Positions 22,241 to 32,810 of a stretch of DNA of 64,000 nucleotides are shown here, one piece after another. Position 1 is the first letter of the stretch. The number at the start of each line of letters is the position of its first letter. A model generated the notes under the pieces. The model was given only the letters and a program-made list of their open reading frames with translations, searched no databases and was not told the DNA's origin. Origin of the DNA: Metellina segmentata (lineage: Eukaryota > Arthropoda > Arachnida > Araneae > Tetragnathidae). A program made the translations under genes and the position numbers. The DNA lies in assembly GCA_947359465.1 (NCBI GenBank), contig OX375874.1, positions 96,295,172 to 96,359,171 of the forward strand. The letters run 5' to 3'.

Positions 22241-22890
22241 TAGAGATCGCGATTCCTTGCGAGGAGGGAGTTAAATTTGATTCCTTTCCGCATGACGGGG
22301 TTCATTTCGCATTTCATCCTTCCCTTCAACCCCTGCCCGGATAGACAGATATTCCGGATGGTTATAGCTCCTCCAAAAATCTCCCCGTTCCCATCGCAAC
22401 CCCGGTGCCTTCAGGAACCTTTTCCTGTATGCATTCAAACTTGATTCTCCCTCCCTGTTTTATAGTTGGGGGTATTTCCAGGATTCCGGTGCTGAGGACG
22501 AGAGCGAGAGTTCCACCACTTAACTCTTAGTGGCAGTCTGGTTCGTAACCGGTTGGAAATTCTGGAAAAATTCGTAATTGAATCCGTTCGTTGTGTACAA
22601 TTTTCTGAGTATTTTCAGTTGGATGTTTAACGTGGCTGATACAAGTACTGCATTCGTTTTCCTTTTACGCAATTCTCGGAGACATTTTTGAGATCTGCGC
22701 GCATTGAACCTCGAGTTTCTTTTGTCAAAAAATAACCAGTTTCTCTAGGTTTTCCTAACGTTCTTTTCGTTTATTTGTTTTTCTAAACATTTGTTTCTTT
22801 TGTTTTCCAAAATTCATCCAGTGACTAAATTGAATACTTTCATTTTAAATTGAAACTCTTTTAAAAGGTTACTTCCATACAAACACGTAC
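22241..22890. other. GC-elevated unique block then AT-rich DNA
   Basis: 22241-22560 is GC-richer than its surroundings, pyrimidine-rich and free of repeats and frames. 22560-22890 is AT-rich. The first part is a candidate for host regulatory DNA by composition only. Confidence 0.3.
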
Positions 22891-22892
22891 AC

Positions 22893-23115
22893 TAACCCTA
22901 CAATAATAGACCGACAACAGGTTTGTGAATAGAATATTTTTATGAACACTTTATTTTAGTTTTACTGTAGTTATACTCAAACAGTTTCACAGTAGGAGCA
23001 AAAAATTGCGATTACTAATAGTAATACAAGCACGAGGGTGCCGCATGGATTACCAAATACTGGCCAACTACAGAACAGCGGAATCTATTTAATCTAGATG
23101 GCGCTTGTTGACATA
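22893..23115. repeat. Repeat flanking half Tc1 copy B
   Basis: It starts with a Tc1-like end (CACTAACCCTACAATAATAG). The rest (22917-23115) is the reverse complement of 29189-29390, which flanks half-element copy C. So copies B and C sit at the same place in one larger repeat. Confidence 0.6.
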
Positions 23116-23686
23116 CACACCCCTATAATAATGGACCGGTCGCAAGCGGGTTTGCATAAAATCCGACTATTTGTTTGGGGTGTTTTTCGTGGTATGGCCT
23201 GGGACCTTTGCATGTTTTTCCTGGTCAATTGAACTCCGACGCCTACATGAACAATTTGGACAATCAGGTTCTTCCTATCTCTCTGGCAATTTTATGGAAT
23301 GGACGAATGTTACTTCCAGGACGACGACGCTCCATGTCCTGTTGCAGCCTCTGTCAAGCAGTGGTATGAACATATGGATGTAAAACATCTACCCTGGCCT
23401 GCTCAGAGTCCAGACCTAAACCCCATAGAACATTTGTGGGACGTGTCATAGCGACGCTTACGGACCAGGGAACCACGTCCGAAATCTACAGCTGAGCTGG
23501 CGACATTCTTGCAGCGGGAATAGACACAAATACCCATAGCTATGTATCAAAAGCTTGTTGAAAGTATGCCCCAGATGGATTGCTAGTGTCATTGCAGCAG
23601 TTTGGGGATCATCCCATTATTAAGACATGTATGCTTTCCCTTATACCATCACATCTTGCTGTCCGGTTCATTATTGTAGGGTAATG
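23116..23686 (+). mobile_element. Half Tc1 element, copy B
   Basis: A 571-bp element with TA at both edges (23114-23115 and 23687-23688) and ends of the CCCTA.AATAATGG type. The C-terminal half of the transposase is scattered over frames: a YMNNLDNQVLPISLAI-like piece, then CPVAASVKQWYE-like text, then SPDLNPIEHLWD-like text before a stop near 23450. Several frameshifts. Inactive. Confidence 0.75.
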
Positions 23687-23689
23687 TAT

Positions 23690-24045
23690 GCAAAAATACA
23701 AGACATGGTTTGTATGGAAACATCTACTAACATTATGTTTGTATAAAAGACAGTTTCTTGCTCCAAACGAACCCTATATTGTATTTTTGCATAAGTGTTT
23801 GTATGGAAACTGTATAGAAACATGATGTTAGTGTGGCGATGAAATTAGACTGCAAATGTGTGTAAATCATTGTATCGATGTAAATTAAAGCATAACAACA
23901 GTGTAGTATGTGTTGTGACGCGTCATTTCCCCCCTTGTGTATTTAACGACTGCGGTAGACCGAATAGTATATTAGTGGATTAGAAATAGGAGGGTTGCTA
24001 CAACCAAAGTTTTTATATAGAGAGGGTGCACAATAAATAAGTTGT
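23690..24045. other. No gene; imperfect inverted repeat
   Basis: About 30 bp near 23738-23768 (CTAACATTATGTTTGTAT) is imperfectly inverted at 23799-23829, and GTTTGTATGGAAAC occurs twice. The rest is unassigned. Confidence 0.4.
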
Positions 24046-24244
24046 GACCTCAAATGTTCTCATGTTGGAGTGGTATGGAAGTTTGGAGAGTGGTGTGCAG
24101 ATCAGGTGTGACCTTGTCTGAAATTCCCCCCAGCCATCTGTTGCGCGGTAGCCCGGTCAGAAGAGTAACGCATGAGCAGCCGATGGGTTCGAGTTCGAAA
24201 CCAACCATAGACCGTCGTATACAAAGGAGGCTGGTGTACGTTGT

Positions 24245-25085
24245 CCTTTAACTGCTGTCATGGGTCTCACAGACCCCGAGTCATTTTTGACAAGTCGTTT
24301 CCACCCCTTAAAGTGAATATTAGTTCCTGTCCTATTCAGTACCTTCCTACGACGTCCAACAGAAGCCACATTCCAAGACTGGTTTGGCTATCCAACTATT
24401 TCGTGTTTTACACTATTTGCATTTCCCACTTGGTCTCTTAGACCCCCTTCACAGCATTTGCATTACCGTTCTTGTTGAATGAAATCGTCTAAGTTGGAGT
24501 AGGGAATTTCCGCAGAGAGTCTAAAATGGCAACAAACTTTGCTAAAACACGAACTGTGCATCTTACACAAAAAAGAAATTCAGGATATTATTGATAATTG
24601 GTCGGAAATAGAGTACTGGGACAATGAAATTTCGGATAATATTATTGAAAGCGAACACGAAACGGTTTCAGAAATTTAGGCAGATGAAGATGAAGATATT
24701 TCAAAAGTGTCTTCACAAGAAGAATATTTCTACGGAAAAAATAACTTCAAATGGGATGCCCGGGGGAGGGGGGAATCTAATCGAGCCGTTAGAACACCAA
24801 AACACCATAGTTTTGTAGTTTCCGGGATTAAAACGTCCTGCAAAATTAGGTCCGAAAGCTGAGCCTGAATAGACATGGAATCTACTTAGCTTATATAGTA
24901 ATATAAAATGTATTTCATGTTAAGAATTTAATTATCTAAATTCAAAATGTATAAATAATAATTAATCTAAAGAATCTTTCATTTATATGTTCTATTAATC
25001 AACTTTATACGCACTTTAGTGAGCGAGGTCTGAAAGACACCTCCACACTAGTTATGAGACGGTTTGTGACACAGCAGTTAAAGAG
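24245..25085 (+). mobile_element. piggyBac-like deleted element
   Basis: An 841-bp insert inside SINE-2 with inverted ends CCTTTAACTGCTGTCA and CTCTTTAACTGCTGTGTCA. The right flank is TTAA (25086-25089). The left flank is TTGT (24241-24244), which the SINE consensus (CGTTAAAT) shows was TTAA. GGTCT-AGACC mini-palindromes lie near 24262, 24431 and 25027. Inside is only the N-terminal part of a piggyBac transposase, so the element is a deletion derivative. Confidence 0.75.
24526..24862 (+). pseudogene. piggyBac transposase N-terminal remnant
   Basis: It begins MATNFAKTRTVHLTQK. After a frameshift in a poly-A run it reads IIDNWSEIEYWDNEISDNII, then an acidic stretch ADEDEDIS, then FYGKNNFKWD and NRAVRTPKHHSFV. 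An acidic N-terminus followed by Y-G-K-x-x-x-K-W is typical of piggyBac transposases. Stops occur after the acidic tract and at the end. The catalytic domain is absent. Confidence 0.6.
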
Positions 25086-25127
25086 TTAAATGACCTCAAA
25101 TATCCTCACGTTGGTGTGGCGTGGAAG

Positions 25128-25434
25128 ACTGTTAATTTTGTAGTATTTAACTAACGTCTTTATTGATGACGGTCCGGGATCAATCCCCTAAGGAAGGGAA
25201 AGATCCGAGGACAACACCACGTAATTTTGAATCTCGGTCAGATGACGAAGCAACACCTGAGCTGGCACCCCACTCTCCGAACTGAAACACCAACCCAACG
25301 TGAGGACTTTCGGCCACGACAGACTTAAAGTGCACCATACGCTTATAAACATATCCATGCAATGACCCGGATTCGAACCAGAAACCTTACTATCTAGAGG
25401 CCAACACCTTAACCACCAGACCGGTTGAACGGCT
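25128..25434 (-). mobile_element. SINE-1 inserted in SINE-2
   Basis: A complete reverse SINE-1: tail at the left, shared body, then a head with B box GATTCGAACC (reverse of GGTTCGAATC) and an A box near the right end. GTGGAAG flanks it at 25121-25127 and 25435-25441, the target duplication in the host SINE-2 body. It has a small internal deletion near 25325. Confidence 0.85.
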
Positions 25435-25614
25435 GTGGAAGTTTGAATAGTGAGGCTCCAGCTTAGGAATGACCTCGTCACCTGACCGTGGCTCAAAGTT
25501 ACTTGAAGTTGTCCTCGGTTCTTTTCCTTCAGGATTGATCCCGGACCGTCACCCATAGCCCGTCGTGCTTCCCGACGTAAATTAGACCACCTACCACCTA
25601 CCTCATCATTAAAA

Positions 25615-26328
25615 AAATTGCTCACTGTACATTGAGTTCCTCTACCAAAAGCATAAAAAGGGATGTATTGATTTCTTTAGAACTTATAAAAACAGCGTTT
25701 TCATTTCCTGATTTTAACGATAACCCCTCCCGACCATTAGCATGTCGAGTGCTCAAAACGTTCCACCAACGGTCTGATCGACCCTCTCCCCTGTCGCTTC
25801 CTAGATAACTCCTAAATCAAAGAATCCCCCCCCCCCCGACATTCTGATGCACAAAGCGTGCTCTCTTCAGTTAACCACGCTTTGCGGAGGGAGTGGAGAT
25901 AATGTTGTGGCATACAAAATGGCTTTCGCAGATCACCGGCTATTGGAATATTCCCTCTCCTCATCCCTGCCCTCCATCCCATCTCCATTCTGATCGGGTG
26001 CACGAGTCATAAAAAGTATGTGACGCGCGGGGCAAGTGGGGGAGGGTTTCCAACTCATAATCCGATTGTTCGGGAATTCCGGAAGTGCGAGAATGGGCAT
26101 GCCCATCGGCGGGAATCGGGGGAAACATACCGAAAGAGAATCGCCACCCTGTCAACTATTTGTTTCCACTGTCATGGACCAGATATATACGGGAGTTTCA
26201 ATGTGCGCAAACAAACTAAACGATGAAATTCTCTCGCGTGATACACATCGGAATTATATTACAATGTCGTTTATCGCCGTTTTGGCGACGTTTGACATTT
26301 GATCAAATTAATGTGTTGACCGATCAAC
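25615..26328. other. GC-elevated unique block
   Basis: A poly-C run lies at about 25827-25839. 25730-26300 is clearly GC-richer than the neighbourhood, with no repeat match and only motif-free frames. Possible host promoter or enhancer by composition only. Confidence 0.3.
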
Positions 26329-26330
26329 TA

Positions 26331-27735
26331 CACTCATTGGCCATAAAAATTTGCGCACCAAGAAATAATTGTGGGATCGTAACGAAACTTGGCATGAAGG
26401 TACATGTCGGCCAGATATGCAAATGATTAGAAATGCAGCGTGATTGCACATTGCGTAATGCCACTAGAGGGAGTTGAACTTCGTTCTCATTGGAGTATAA
26501 AACAGGTAAGCAGAGCTTGTTAGAGTGTACTTAATATTTTGCAAAGGAAACGCTGAGGTAGACATGCTATTACGCCGCCATCGAAGACAATATGAACAGC
26601 TGTCAGAGTTCGAGAGGGGAAGAATCATCGGTATGATGGAAGCTGGTTGGTCAGCTCGGCGAGAAGCTCGTCAAGTAGGCCGTTCTGAATTTACTGTGAG
26701 GAGGTGTTGGGACCAGTAGACAGAAGAGGCGTCATTTACACGGCGACCAGGCTCAGGATGCCCTCCACAGACCAATCGTTGAGAAGACCGTCACATCATA
26801 TGAAACGCACGCGTAGAGCTAACTGCCTCATTGGCCGCTATCCAGATACAGGCAGCACCTTCATTATGGGCCCCTGTGTCTTCCCGAACCATCGCAAGGC
26901 GTCTGGCTGTAGGACATCTGGTATCGCGGCGCCCATTACGTGTGCTGCCAATGACACCCACCCACCGACGCCTCCGTTTGGAGTGGTGTCGCGCACGACG
27001 GGATTGGACTGCAACGGAATGGAACCAGGTCGTCTTCAGAGACGAATCTAGATTCAATTTGAGCAGTGATGAATGTCGTGTTCGTGTGTGGAGGCCCCGT
27101 GGTGAACGCCTCAATCCTGCCTCGCTTTACAGCGACACACCGCTCCCACAACAGCTGGTGTGATGGTATGGGGTGCAATTGCTTACGATACACGGTCACT
27201 CCTAATATTGATCCATGGCACAATGACAACCCAGCGGTACGTCCATGACATCCTTCAGTCACATGTAATGCCACTCATGGCAGGGCTCCCAGGAGCCATT
27301 TTTCAACAAGACAATGCTCGGCCACACACAGCAAGGATGTCACAAGACTACCTCCACCACCACATTACCACCTTTCCCTGGACTGCTCGATCCCCAGATT
27401 TGTCACCAATCGAGTTTATCTGGGATCATTTGGGACGGCAAGTTGGACACCCTACGAGTTTGGTCGAACTAGAGGCGTGTTTACAGCAACTGTGGAACGA
27501 GATGTCTCAGGACATCATACGGAACTTGTATGCCTCAATGCCCGCTCGTATCGCATCGTGCATTCGCGCTAGAGGGGGTCCAACAGAGAACTAAAACTTC
27601 CGTTCATTTGTACTTTTTTCTGCAATAAATGTATATATTAGTATAATTCACACAACGAAAGAATTTTACATCTATTACCACTTATAATTTATTTGCAACA
27701 GTTTTTCCGCAAATACTGCAAAATTACTGGGAGTG
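26331..27735 (+). mobile_element. Tc1-like element, decayed (copy at 26 kb)
   Basis: The left end begins CACTCATTGGCCATAAAAAT after TA (26329-26330) and shares the word GCGCACCAAGAA with the 42.9-kb element. The right inverted end is badly eroded, and only a CACTC-like end at about 27731-27735 is recognisable, so this boundary is approximate. A TATA-like TATAAAAC lies at about 26495, upstream of the transposase. Confidence 0.7.
26564..27594 (+). pseudogene. Tc1-like transposase, broken
   Basis: The N-terminus reads LLRRHRRQYEQLSEFERGRI (paired-type helix-turn-helix). The catalytic residues are visible as FRDESRFNL, QQDNARPH and SPDLSPIE, with 33 residues between the second Asp and the Glu. 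The frame has stops at 26717-26719 and two more by about 26815. A one-base frameshift near 27125 precedes MVWGAIAYD. The C-terminus ends CIRARGGPTEN. Near full length, but inactive. Confidence 0.85.
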
Positions 27736-27769
27736 GATATAGGCCTGTTATGTTGACACGCCTCATTTG

Positions 27770-27884
27770 AGGTCATGTCAAATTTAACGTGCATCAACCC
27801 CCTTTGTTAACGCCGGTCTATGGTTGGATTCGAACTCGCAACCGTTGTTGCTAAGTCGTTGCTCTTCCAACCGGGCTACCGCGG
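27770..27884 (-). mobile_element. SINE-2 head fragment
   Basis: Reverse SINE-2 head: GTGCATCAACCCCC, the GACCG-junction region, GGATTCGAACTCGC (B box) and CGGGCTACCGCGG (start). The body is missing. The SINE-1 that follows inserted right beside its 5' end. Confidence 0.6.
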
Positions 27885-27897
27885 TCCTCATTCTTTG

Positions 27898-28232
27898 GTA
27901 ATTTTTGGTAATTTTTTTAGTTAACGTCGTACTAGAGCAACACAACGGGCTATTGACGACGGTCCGGGAAAAGTCCCTTAAGGGAAAGATTCGAGGACAA
28001 CACTTCGTAATTTTGAACCACGGTCAGATGACGAAGCAACACCTGAGCTGGCACCCCACTCTCCAAACTTCCACGCCAACCCAACGTGAGGACTTTCGGC
28101 CACGACAGATTTAAGGTGCACCAGCCGCCTCTACACCATACGTTTACAAACATCCATGCCCGGGCCCGGATTCGAACCAGGAACCTTCCGATTTAGAGGC
28201 TAACACCTTAACCACTATACCGGTTGATCGGC
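27898..28232 (-). mobile_element. Full-length SINE-1, 13-bp target duplication
   Basis: A complete reverse copy with tail GGTAATTTTTTTAGTTAACG, the shared body and a head with CCGGATTCGAACCAGG. TCCTCATTCTTTG occurs at 27885-27897 and again at 28233-28245. Low divergence from the other SINE-1 copies suggests a young insertion. Confidence 0.9.
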
Positions 28233-28245
28233 TCCTCATTCTTTG

Positions 28246-28619
28246 AAGTTTCAATTGTTGCATGTACTGCAATCGTGGTGTTTGTATAAAAAGCCGTCAT
28301 TTCATGTTTGGAATACGTACAAGAAATACACACACATTTCACCACAGAAACAGTATTGTCATCTACATGTAGTTTGATGTAAATTACCTCACATAACATG
28401 ACGCAGCTGATTCTTTGCTGAATTTGTTTCTGAAAGTCGGAATCGGTAATCTTCAAGACTTTTTTAGCTTTTTTCAACTCTTCAGTCACATAATCTTCAG
28501 TTTTAGTGCAAGAGTGTTGATTTTAATCAGCTTTTGTCGGATATAGAAAATTTTTCAAAACTTCCCACAGTCTTTAAAGGGAGTTAGGACACATAAAATA
28601 CAACAGAGTTCGCAAGGAA
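28246..28619. other. No feature recognised
   Basis: Unique sequence. The minus frame across 28208-28489 partly overlaps the SINE and has no motif. Confidence 0.4.
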
Positions 28620-29188
28620 CGTACTCTATATAATAATGGATCGGACAGCAATACGTGATGGGATAATGGAAAGAATACATGCTTTAATAGGGAAATGGTG
28701 CCCACCTGCTGCAATTACACTAGCATCCCTTCTGGGCATACTTTCAACAAGGTTGTGATACACAGCTATGGGTATTGGTGTCCATTCCTGCTGGAAGAAT
28801 GTCGCCAGCTCAGCTGTAGATTTCGGACGTGGTTCCCTGGTCCGTAAGCGTCGCTCTAACTCCTCAATCAAATGTTCTATGGGGTTTAGGTCGGGACTCT
28901 GAGCAGGCCAGGGAAGACGTTTTACATCCATGTTTCGATACCACTGCTTGACAGAGGCTGCAACATGACATGGAGCGTTGTCGTCGTGGAAGTAACATTT
29001 GTCCATTCCGTAAAATTGCCAGAGCGCAGGAAGAACCTGATTGTCCAAAATGTTCATGTAGGCGTCGGCGTTCAATTAACCAGGAACAACATGCAAAGGT
29101 CCCAAACCATATCACGAAAAACACCCCAAACAAGTAGTCTGATTCTATGCAAATCCGCTGGTGTCCGGTCCATTATTGTAGGGGTGTG
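28620..29188 (-). mobile_element. Half Tc1 element, copy C
   Basis: A 569-bp element of the same layout as copies A (566 bp) and B (571 bp). The right end reads CATTATTGTAGGGG with TA at 29189-29190. The left end is degraded. It carries the best preserved C-terminal transposase half of the three. Confidence 0.8.
28626..29075 (-). pseudogene. Tc1 transposase C-terminal half
   Basis: A 149-codon open frame reads MNADAYMNILDNQVLPALWQ, then FHDDNAPCHVAASVKQWY, SPDLNPIEHL and VESMPRRDASVIAAGG. The second catalytic Asp and the catalytic Glu are present with 34 residues between, as in canonical Tc1. The N-terminal DNA-binding domain and first catalytic Asp are absent. The same half is kept in copies A and B. 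It cannot act as a transposase alone. Confidence 0.8.
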
Positions 29189-29525
29189 TATGTCAACAAG
29201 CGCCATCTGGATGAAATAGATTCCGCTGGTCTGTAGTTGGCCAGTATTTGGTAATCCATGCGGCGCTCTCGTGCTTGCATTCCTGTTAGTAATCGAAATT
29301 TTTTGCTCCTACTCTGAAACTGTTTAAGTATAACTACAGTAAAACTAAAATAAAGTGTTCATAAATATATGCTGTTCACAAACTTGTCTTTTATTTTTGC
29401 TACTCTAACACATCTGAGCAGCGCTTGCGGGTATATATCCCATGTTAATATAGTTTATTTTTCTGTTTTACCTCTTCTTGAAAATTAGCACATAAAGTTC
29501 TGAAACACCCTATACTCAATATATC
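29189..29525. repeat. Repeat flanking half Tc1 copy C
   Basis: 29189-29390 is the reverse complement of 22917-23115. 29440-29520 resembles the 22044-22120 part of the tandem duplication (CCCATGTTAATATAG, then TGAAACACCCT). Confidence 0.55.
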
Positions 29526-29935
29526 GTGTGTAGATTCATAAACCAAAATAAACAATGCCTACTTCCGGTTGGTTCAATTACTTCCATGGTGTATTTATCT
29601 CCGCTGTGTTATTTCATTCACTTGGCGTTGTTTGGCTCAGCTTGGCTAAATATGGTTCTTGAACAATAAATAAAACAAATAAACATCCAAAACCTGTTTT
29701 TGAATTTTTGTTGAGGAACACAAAATGGTCAACGACCTCTTATGATGATCAAACTTTATATTAAAAAACGTAACACTGAAAACGCATTTTTGTGTAACTG
29801 ACATCAATAATTAAAAAGGATAAATGTTTAGACTTTATATTTATTTTTTTATTTATGTAACAATTCATTTTTGTCAGTTAATAGCTAGATTGAATGTTTC
29901 AAATTTAGATTACTAAGTCCAAGAAACAACAAATA
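29526..29935. other. No feature recognised
   Basis: AT-rich unique sequence with no frame carrying a motif, up to the 29936 element. Confidence 0.4.
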
Positions 29936-31361
29936 CAGGGTGCTTCAGTGAACCGTTTCAGAACTTCTAAGAGGGGTAGGGTACATCCTGACGAACCAAA
30001 ATCATATACCAATGGGCAGTCAGAAATGCTTTCCTGACGCGGTAGATGGCGTTGTGCGAAAATCCCGAGCTTTCGTGTAGGGAATCTTCATTTCGCACAA
30101 GAACGCCAAGTTAGTAGGATGGATGATTACACGATCGCAGAGTTAGCCGATATGCATTTGGCGTACGGGGGGCTGCAAATTGTAGTGGGCCAGCCGCACA
30201 GCGTTTGTACGCGGAACGATATCCGACGAGGCGTATCCCCAGTCATAATTTATTTGCAAGACTGCACCAGAGGTTAGCTGAGACAGGTTCATTAGAAAGA
30301 GCTGACAGGGACAGGGTAAGAACAGCACGGACTGCAGACGTCGAACAGAATGTGCTGCAGCTTGTACAGGAGAATCCAAGAACGAGTACACGATGTGTAG
30401 CAAACGCAGTCGGGGTTTCCCATTGCAGCGTCTGGAGGATTCTCCGAGAAGAAGACATGCATCCGTTTCACGTGCAGCGTGTCCAGACACAGCAACCGGA
30501 GGATTATGCACCTCGTATTGCTTTCGCACAGTGGTACCTTGGAAAATGTGCTACAAATCCCCTTTTTCTTGCTGAAGTGTTGTTTTCCGATGAGGCATCC
30601 TTCACAAGGGAAGGAATTTTCAACACGCATAACGACCATATCTGGGCGGTCGAGAACCCGCATGCAATACGACGTCGTGCAGCACAGATTCGATTTTCGG
30701 TCAATGTATGGGCCGGTATTATGGGAGATTACCTCATCGGACCTTACCTGTTACCGTCTCGTCTAACCGGACCTAACTACTTGCTCTTTCTGCAGCAAGT
30801 ATTGCCACAACTTTTGAGAGATGAACAGATTTCTGTATCGACGCAACAGACAATGTGGTTCTAACACGATGGAGCCCCTGCCCATTATAGCGGAGATGTT
30901 CGTAACTACCTGGATGTCACATTTGGTCAGCAATGGATCGGTCACCCGACATATCATGTCTTGATTTTTATTTCTGGGGTCATCTGAAATCGCTAGTTTA
31001 TTACACCCCTGTTGACAATGTTGAGGAGCTGGTTGCAAGAATTGCAGTAGCTGCCGGAGAAATTCGAGATATGCCTGGAGTATTCCAGAATGTTCGGATG
31101 TCCATGCGTCGGAGATATGAGGCGTACATTGTAGCCCGTGGAAGAAACTTTGAACACTTACTTTAATCCATGTACCTTTTGCTTCTTTTCATGTATTATT
31201 AAAACGATTTCTCACTTACGGTCTCTTTTCTTTACGGTGCTTCTGTGTACAACACCGCTTCAGGAAAGCATTTCCGACCCCACATTGCTATATGATTTCG
31301 AGTTGTCAGGATGTACCCTACCCCTCTTAGAAGTTCTGAAACGGTTCACTGAAACACCCTG
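29936..31361 (+). mobile_element. Mariner-like element with long near-perfect ends
   Basis: A 1,426-bp element flanked by TA (29934-29935 and 31362-31363). The first 56 bases (starting CAGGGTGCTTCAGTGAACCG) match the reverse complement of the last 56 except one base. Weaker matching extends to about 115 bp (29936-30055 versus 31240-31361). It contains a transposase with three visible lesions. Confidence 0.9.
30119..31166 (+). pseudogene. Mariner-like (IS630/Tc1/mariner) transposase
   Basis: The start reads MDDYTIAELADMHLAYG. A one-base shift in a G run (30167-30172) then leads to AAQRLYAERYPTRRIPSH, a DUF4817-like helix-turn-helix. Catalytic text follows: VLFSDEASF, a stop TAA at 30862-30864 in place of a likely CAA, HDGAPAHYS, then after a deletion of roughly 30 bp near 30940 RSPD and LDFYFWGHLKSLVY. 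The C-terminus is GRNFEHLL. The acidic residues of the triad are all still readable. Near full length but inactive in this copy. Confidence 0.85.
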
Positions 31362-31569
31362 TATAAATAAGTAATAATAAATTAAGTTAGAATGTATAAG
31401 CCATTTTCATGGATTGTAATAGAAAATTAGGAGGTTATTGTGTTTTATGGATCAAAGGTCAAATATTGACAATTCAATTTTGATTTTCTGCTATTTTACA
31501 CCTTCAAAGCTTCCCAAAATAATAAGATTATAGTGGACACGTTTTAATATTGTGACCGTTGGGTTATTT

Positions 31570-31800
31570 TTGGACTGTGGAGACGACGTTAGAGACGGTT
31601 AGAGAGATTCAGAAGCAGCAGGTGAGGCTTGTTCACCGTGCTGGTCTGACGATACATACTTTTATGTATTGGTGTAATGATGTTAATATGATGATGCAAT
31701 TACTGTACATATTCTTGATGTTCTTGGAATAATAAGAACCTGAATATCTTAGCTGTTGGATGTATTCTCCTTGTGTACGATTAGTATTGTTTTGAAGCTA
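31570..31800 (-). repeat. 430-bp repeat family, partial copy
   Basis: GGAATAATAAGAAC, then TAGCTGTTGG, and upstream TGTATTGGTGTAATGATGTTAAT match the reverse orientation of the copies at 34735, 45122 and 50962. Both ends are missing. Confidence 0.6.
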
Positions 31801-31988
31801 CTGTTTTGTGTCGATAAAGATAACACAGTATAAAGATTATGAAATTTTTGGTGTGAAACACTTGTAATACTAAACTCCTCTGAGTAAATAGTCGATACCG
31901 TTCCAAATATGCCTGTTATCAAAACTTCTAAATGTCTTATTCCGTTGTGACATTATTCACTCACATGGATATTCATTGCAAAAAAATA

Positions 31989-32808
31989 CAGGGTGTCCTA
32001 AAAGTTCCCGTACTCCAACTTCAAAAAAATTTATTGCCCGTGTTTTTTTAATTATAGAATTTTATCGTCTGCTTATAGTTTTATCGACTCTTTAATTTTT
32101 ATCGTTTGATTTTAATCGCACTCAAGTGAAACGATAATAAAGTTCCACGTCATTTTGTTCTTCATTGCAAGATGAATTTATCACGCATTCAGAGAATTGC
32201 GCTGTTTGAGGCTTATGTAAATCACATGAAAGTTTTAAAGAATTTTGGCGACATAAAAATCCAAATGATGCAATATCGAGTAAAGATACGCTATATCAAC
32301 TTATTCAACAATTTGTTGCATTATTAGAAGTGAATGAACGAGACTCTTGGTTACAACAAGACGTTGCAACCTGCCATATGTTATGAAACCATGGGCATGC
32401 TTCAAGATATTTGTGGCGATCGACTCATCTCAAGAAACCTTTGGCCACCTCGTTCCATGATCTGCGAATCCCTGACTTTTTTTCTGTGGGGATATTTAAA
32501 GAACAAAGTTTATGAAGATAATCAACAAACAATAGGTGACCTGAAAATTGCCATTACTCAAAGGATACAAGAAGCCACTCCCAGCATCTTGAAACGCGTT
32601 TCTAAAAATATGCGCAAACGACTTCAGCTCTGCCTCCTTGAAAAGGGCGGAAATTTTAAACATTTATTAGAAATGTAAGTCCAAATTTTTTCCTACGTTA
32701 TGTTAAAAGTGCCTTTAACCATTGGTTTAAAAATAATAGTTTTAGAGTTTGTTGTTTTTGTATAAGAAATTCACGAATAGTCAGGACGGGAACTTTTAGG
32801 ACACACTG
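31989..32808 (+). mobile_element. Deleted mariner-like element
   Basis: An 820-bp element flanked by TA (31987-31988 and 32809-32810) with inverted ends CAGGGTGTCCTAAAAGTTCC and CAGTGTGTCCTAAAAGTTCC. It keeps only the start (MNLSRIQRIALFEAYVNH at 32172) and the end of a transposase, so it is an internal deletion derivative. Confidence 0.8.
32405..32678 (+). pseudogene. Mariner-like transposase C-terminus
   Basis: RNLWPPRS is followed by FFLWGYLKNKVYEDN, NMRKRLQLCLLEKGGNFKH and a stop. This matches the end of IS630/mariner-type transposases. The usual SPD-containing motif is degraded to SMICES. The middle of the protein and most catalytic residues are missing. Confidence 0.7.
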
Positions 32809-32810
32809 TA

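Larger units (their letters stand above)
24046..25610 (+). mobile_element. SINE-2 host copy of a three-layer nest
   Basis: A body fragment lies at 24046-24125. A SINE-2 head follows at 24131-24244 (GCGCGGTAGCCCGG, B box GAGTTCGAAACC). The same SINE resumes at 25086-25127 (ATGACCTCAAATATCC) and again at 25435-25610, where it ends in ACCACCTACCACCTACC. A piggyBac and a SINE-1 interrupt it. Removing both gives about 320 bp, a normal SINE-2 length. Confidence 0.75.

Noticed and set aside
26791..27274. Long minus-strand frames over the 26-kb Tc1 transposase
   Set aside because: They are shadows of the plus-strand transposase, which has the DDE motifs.
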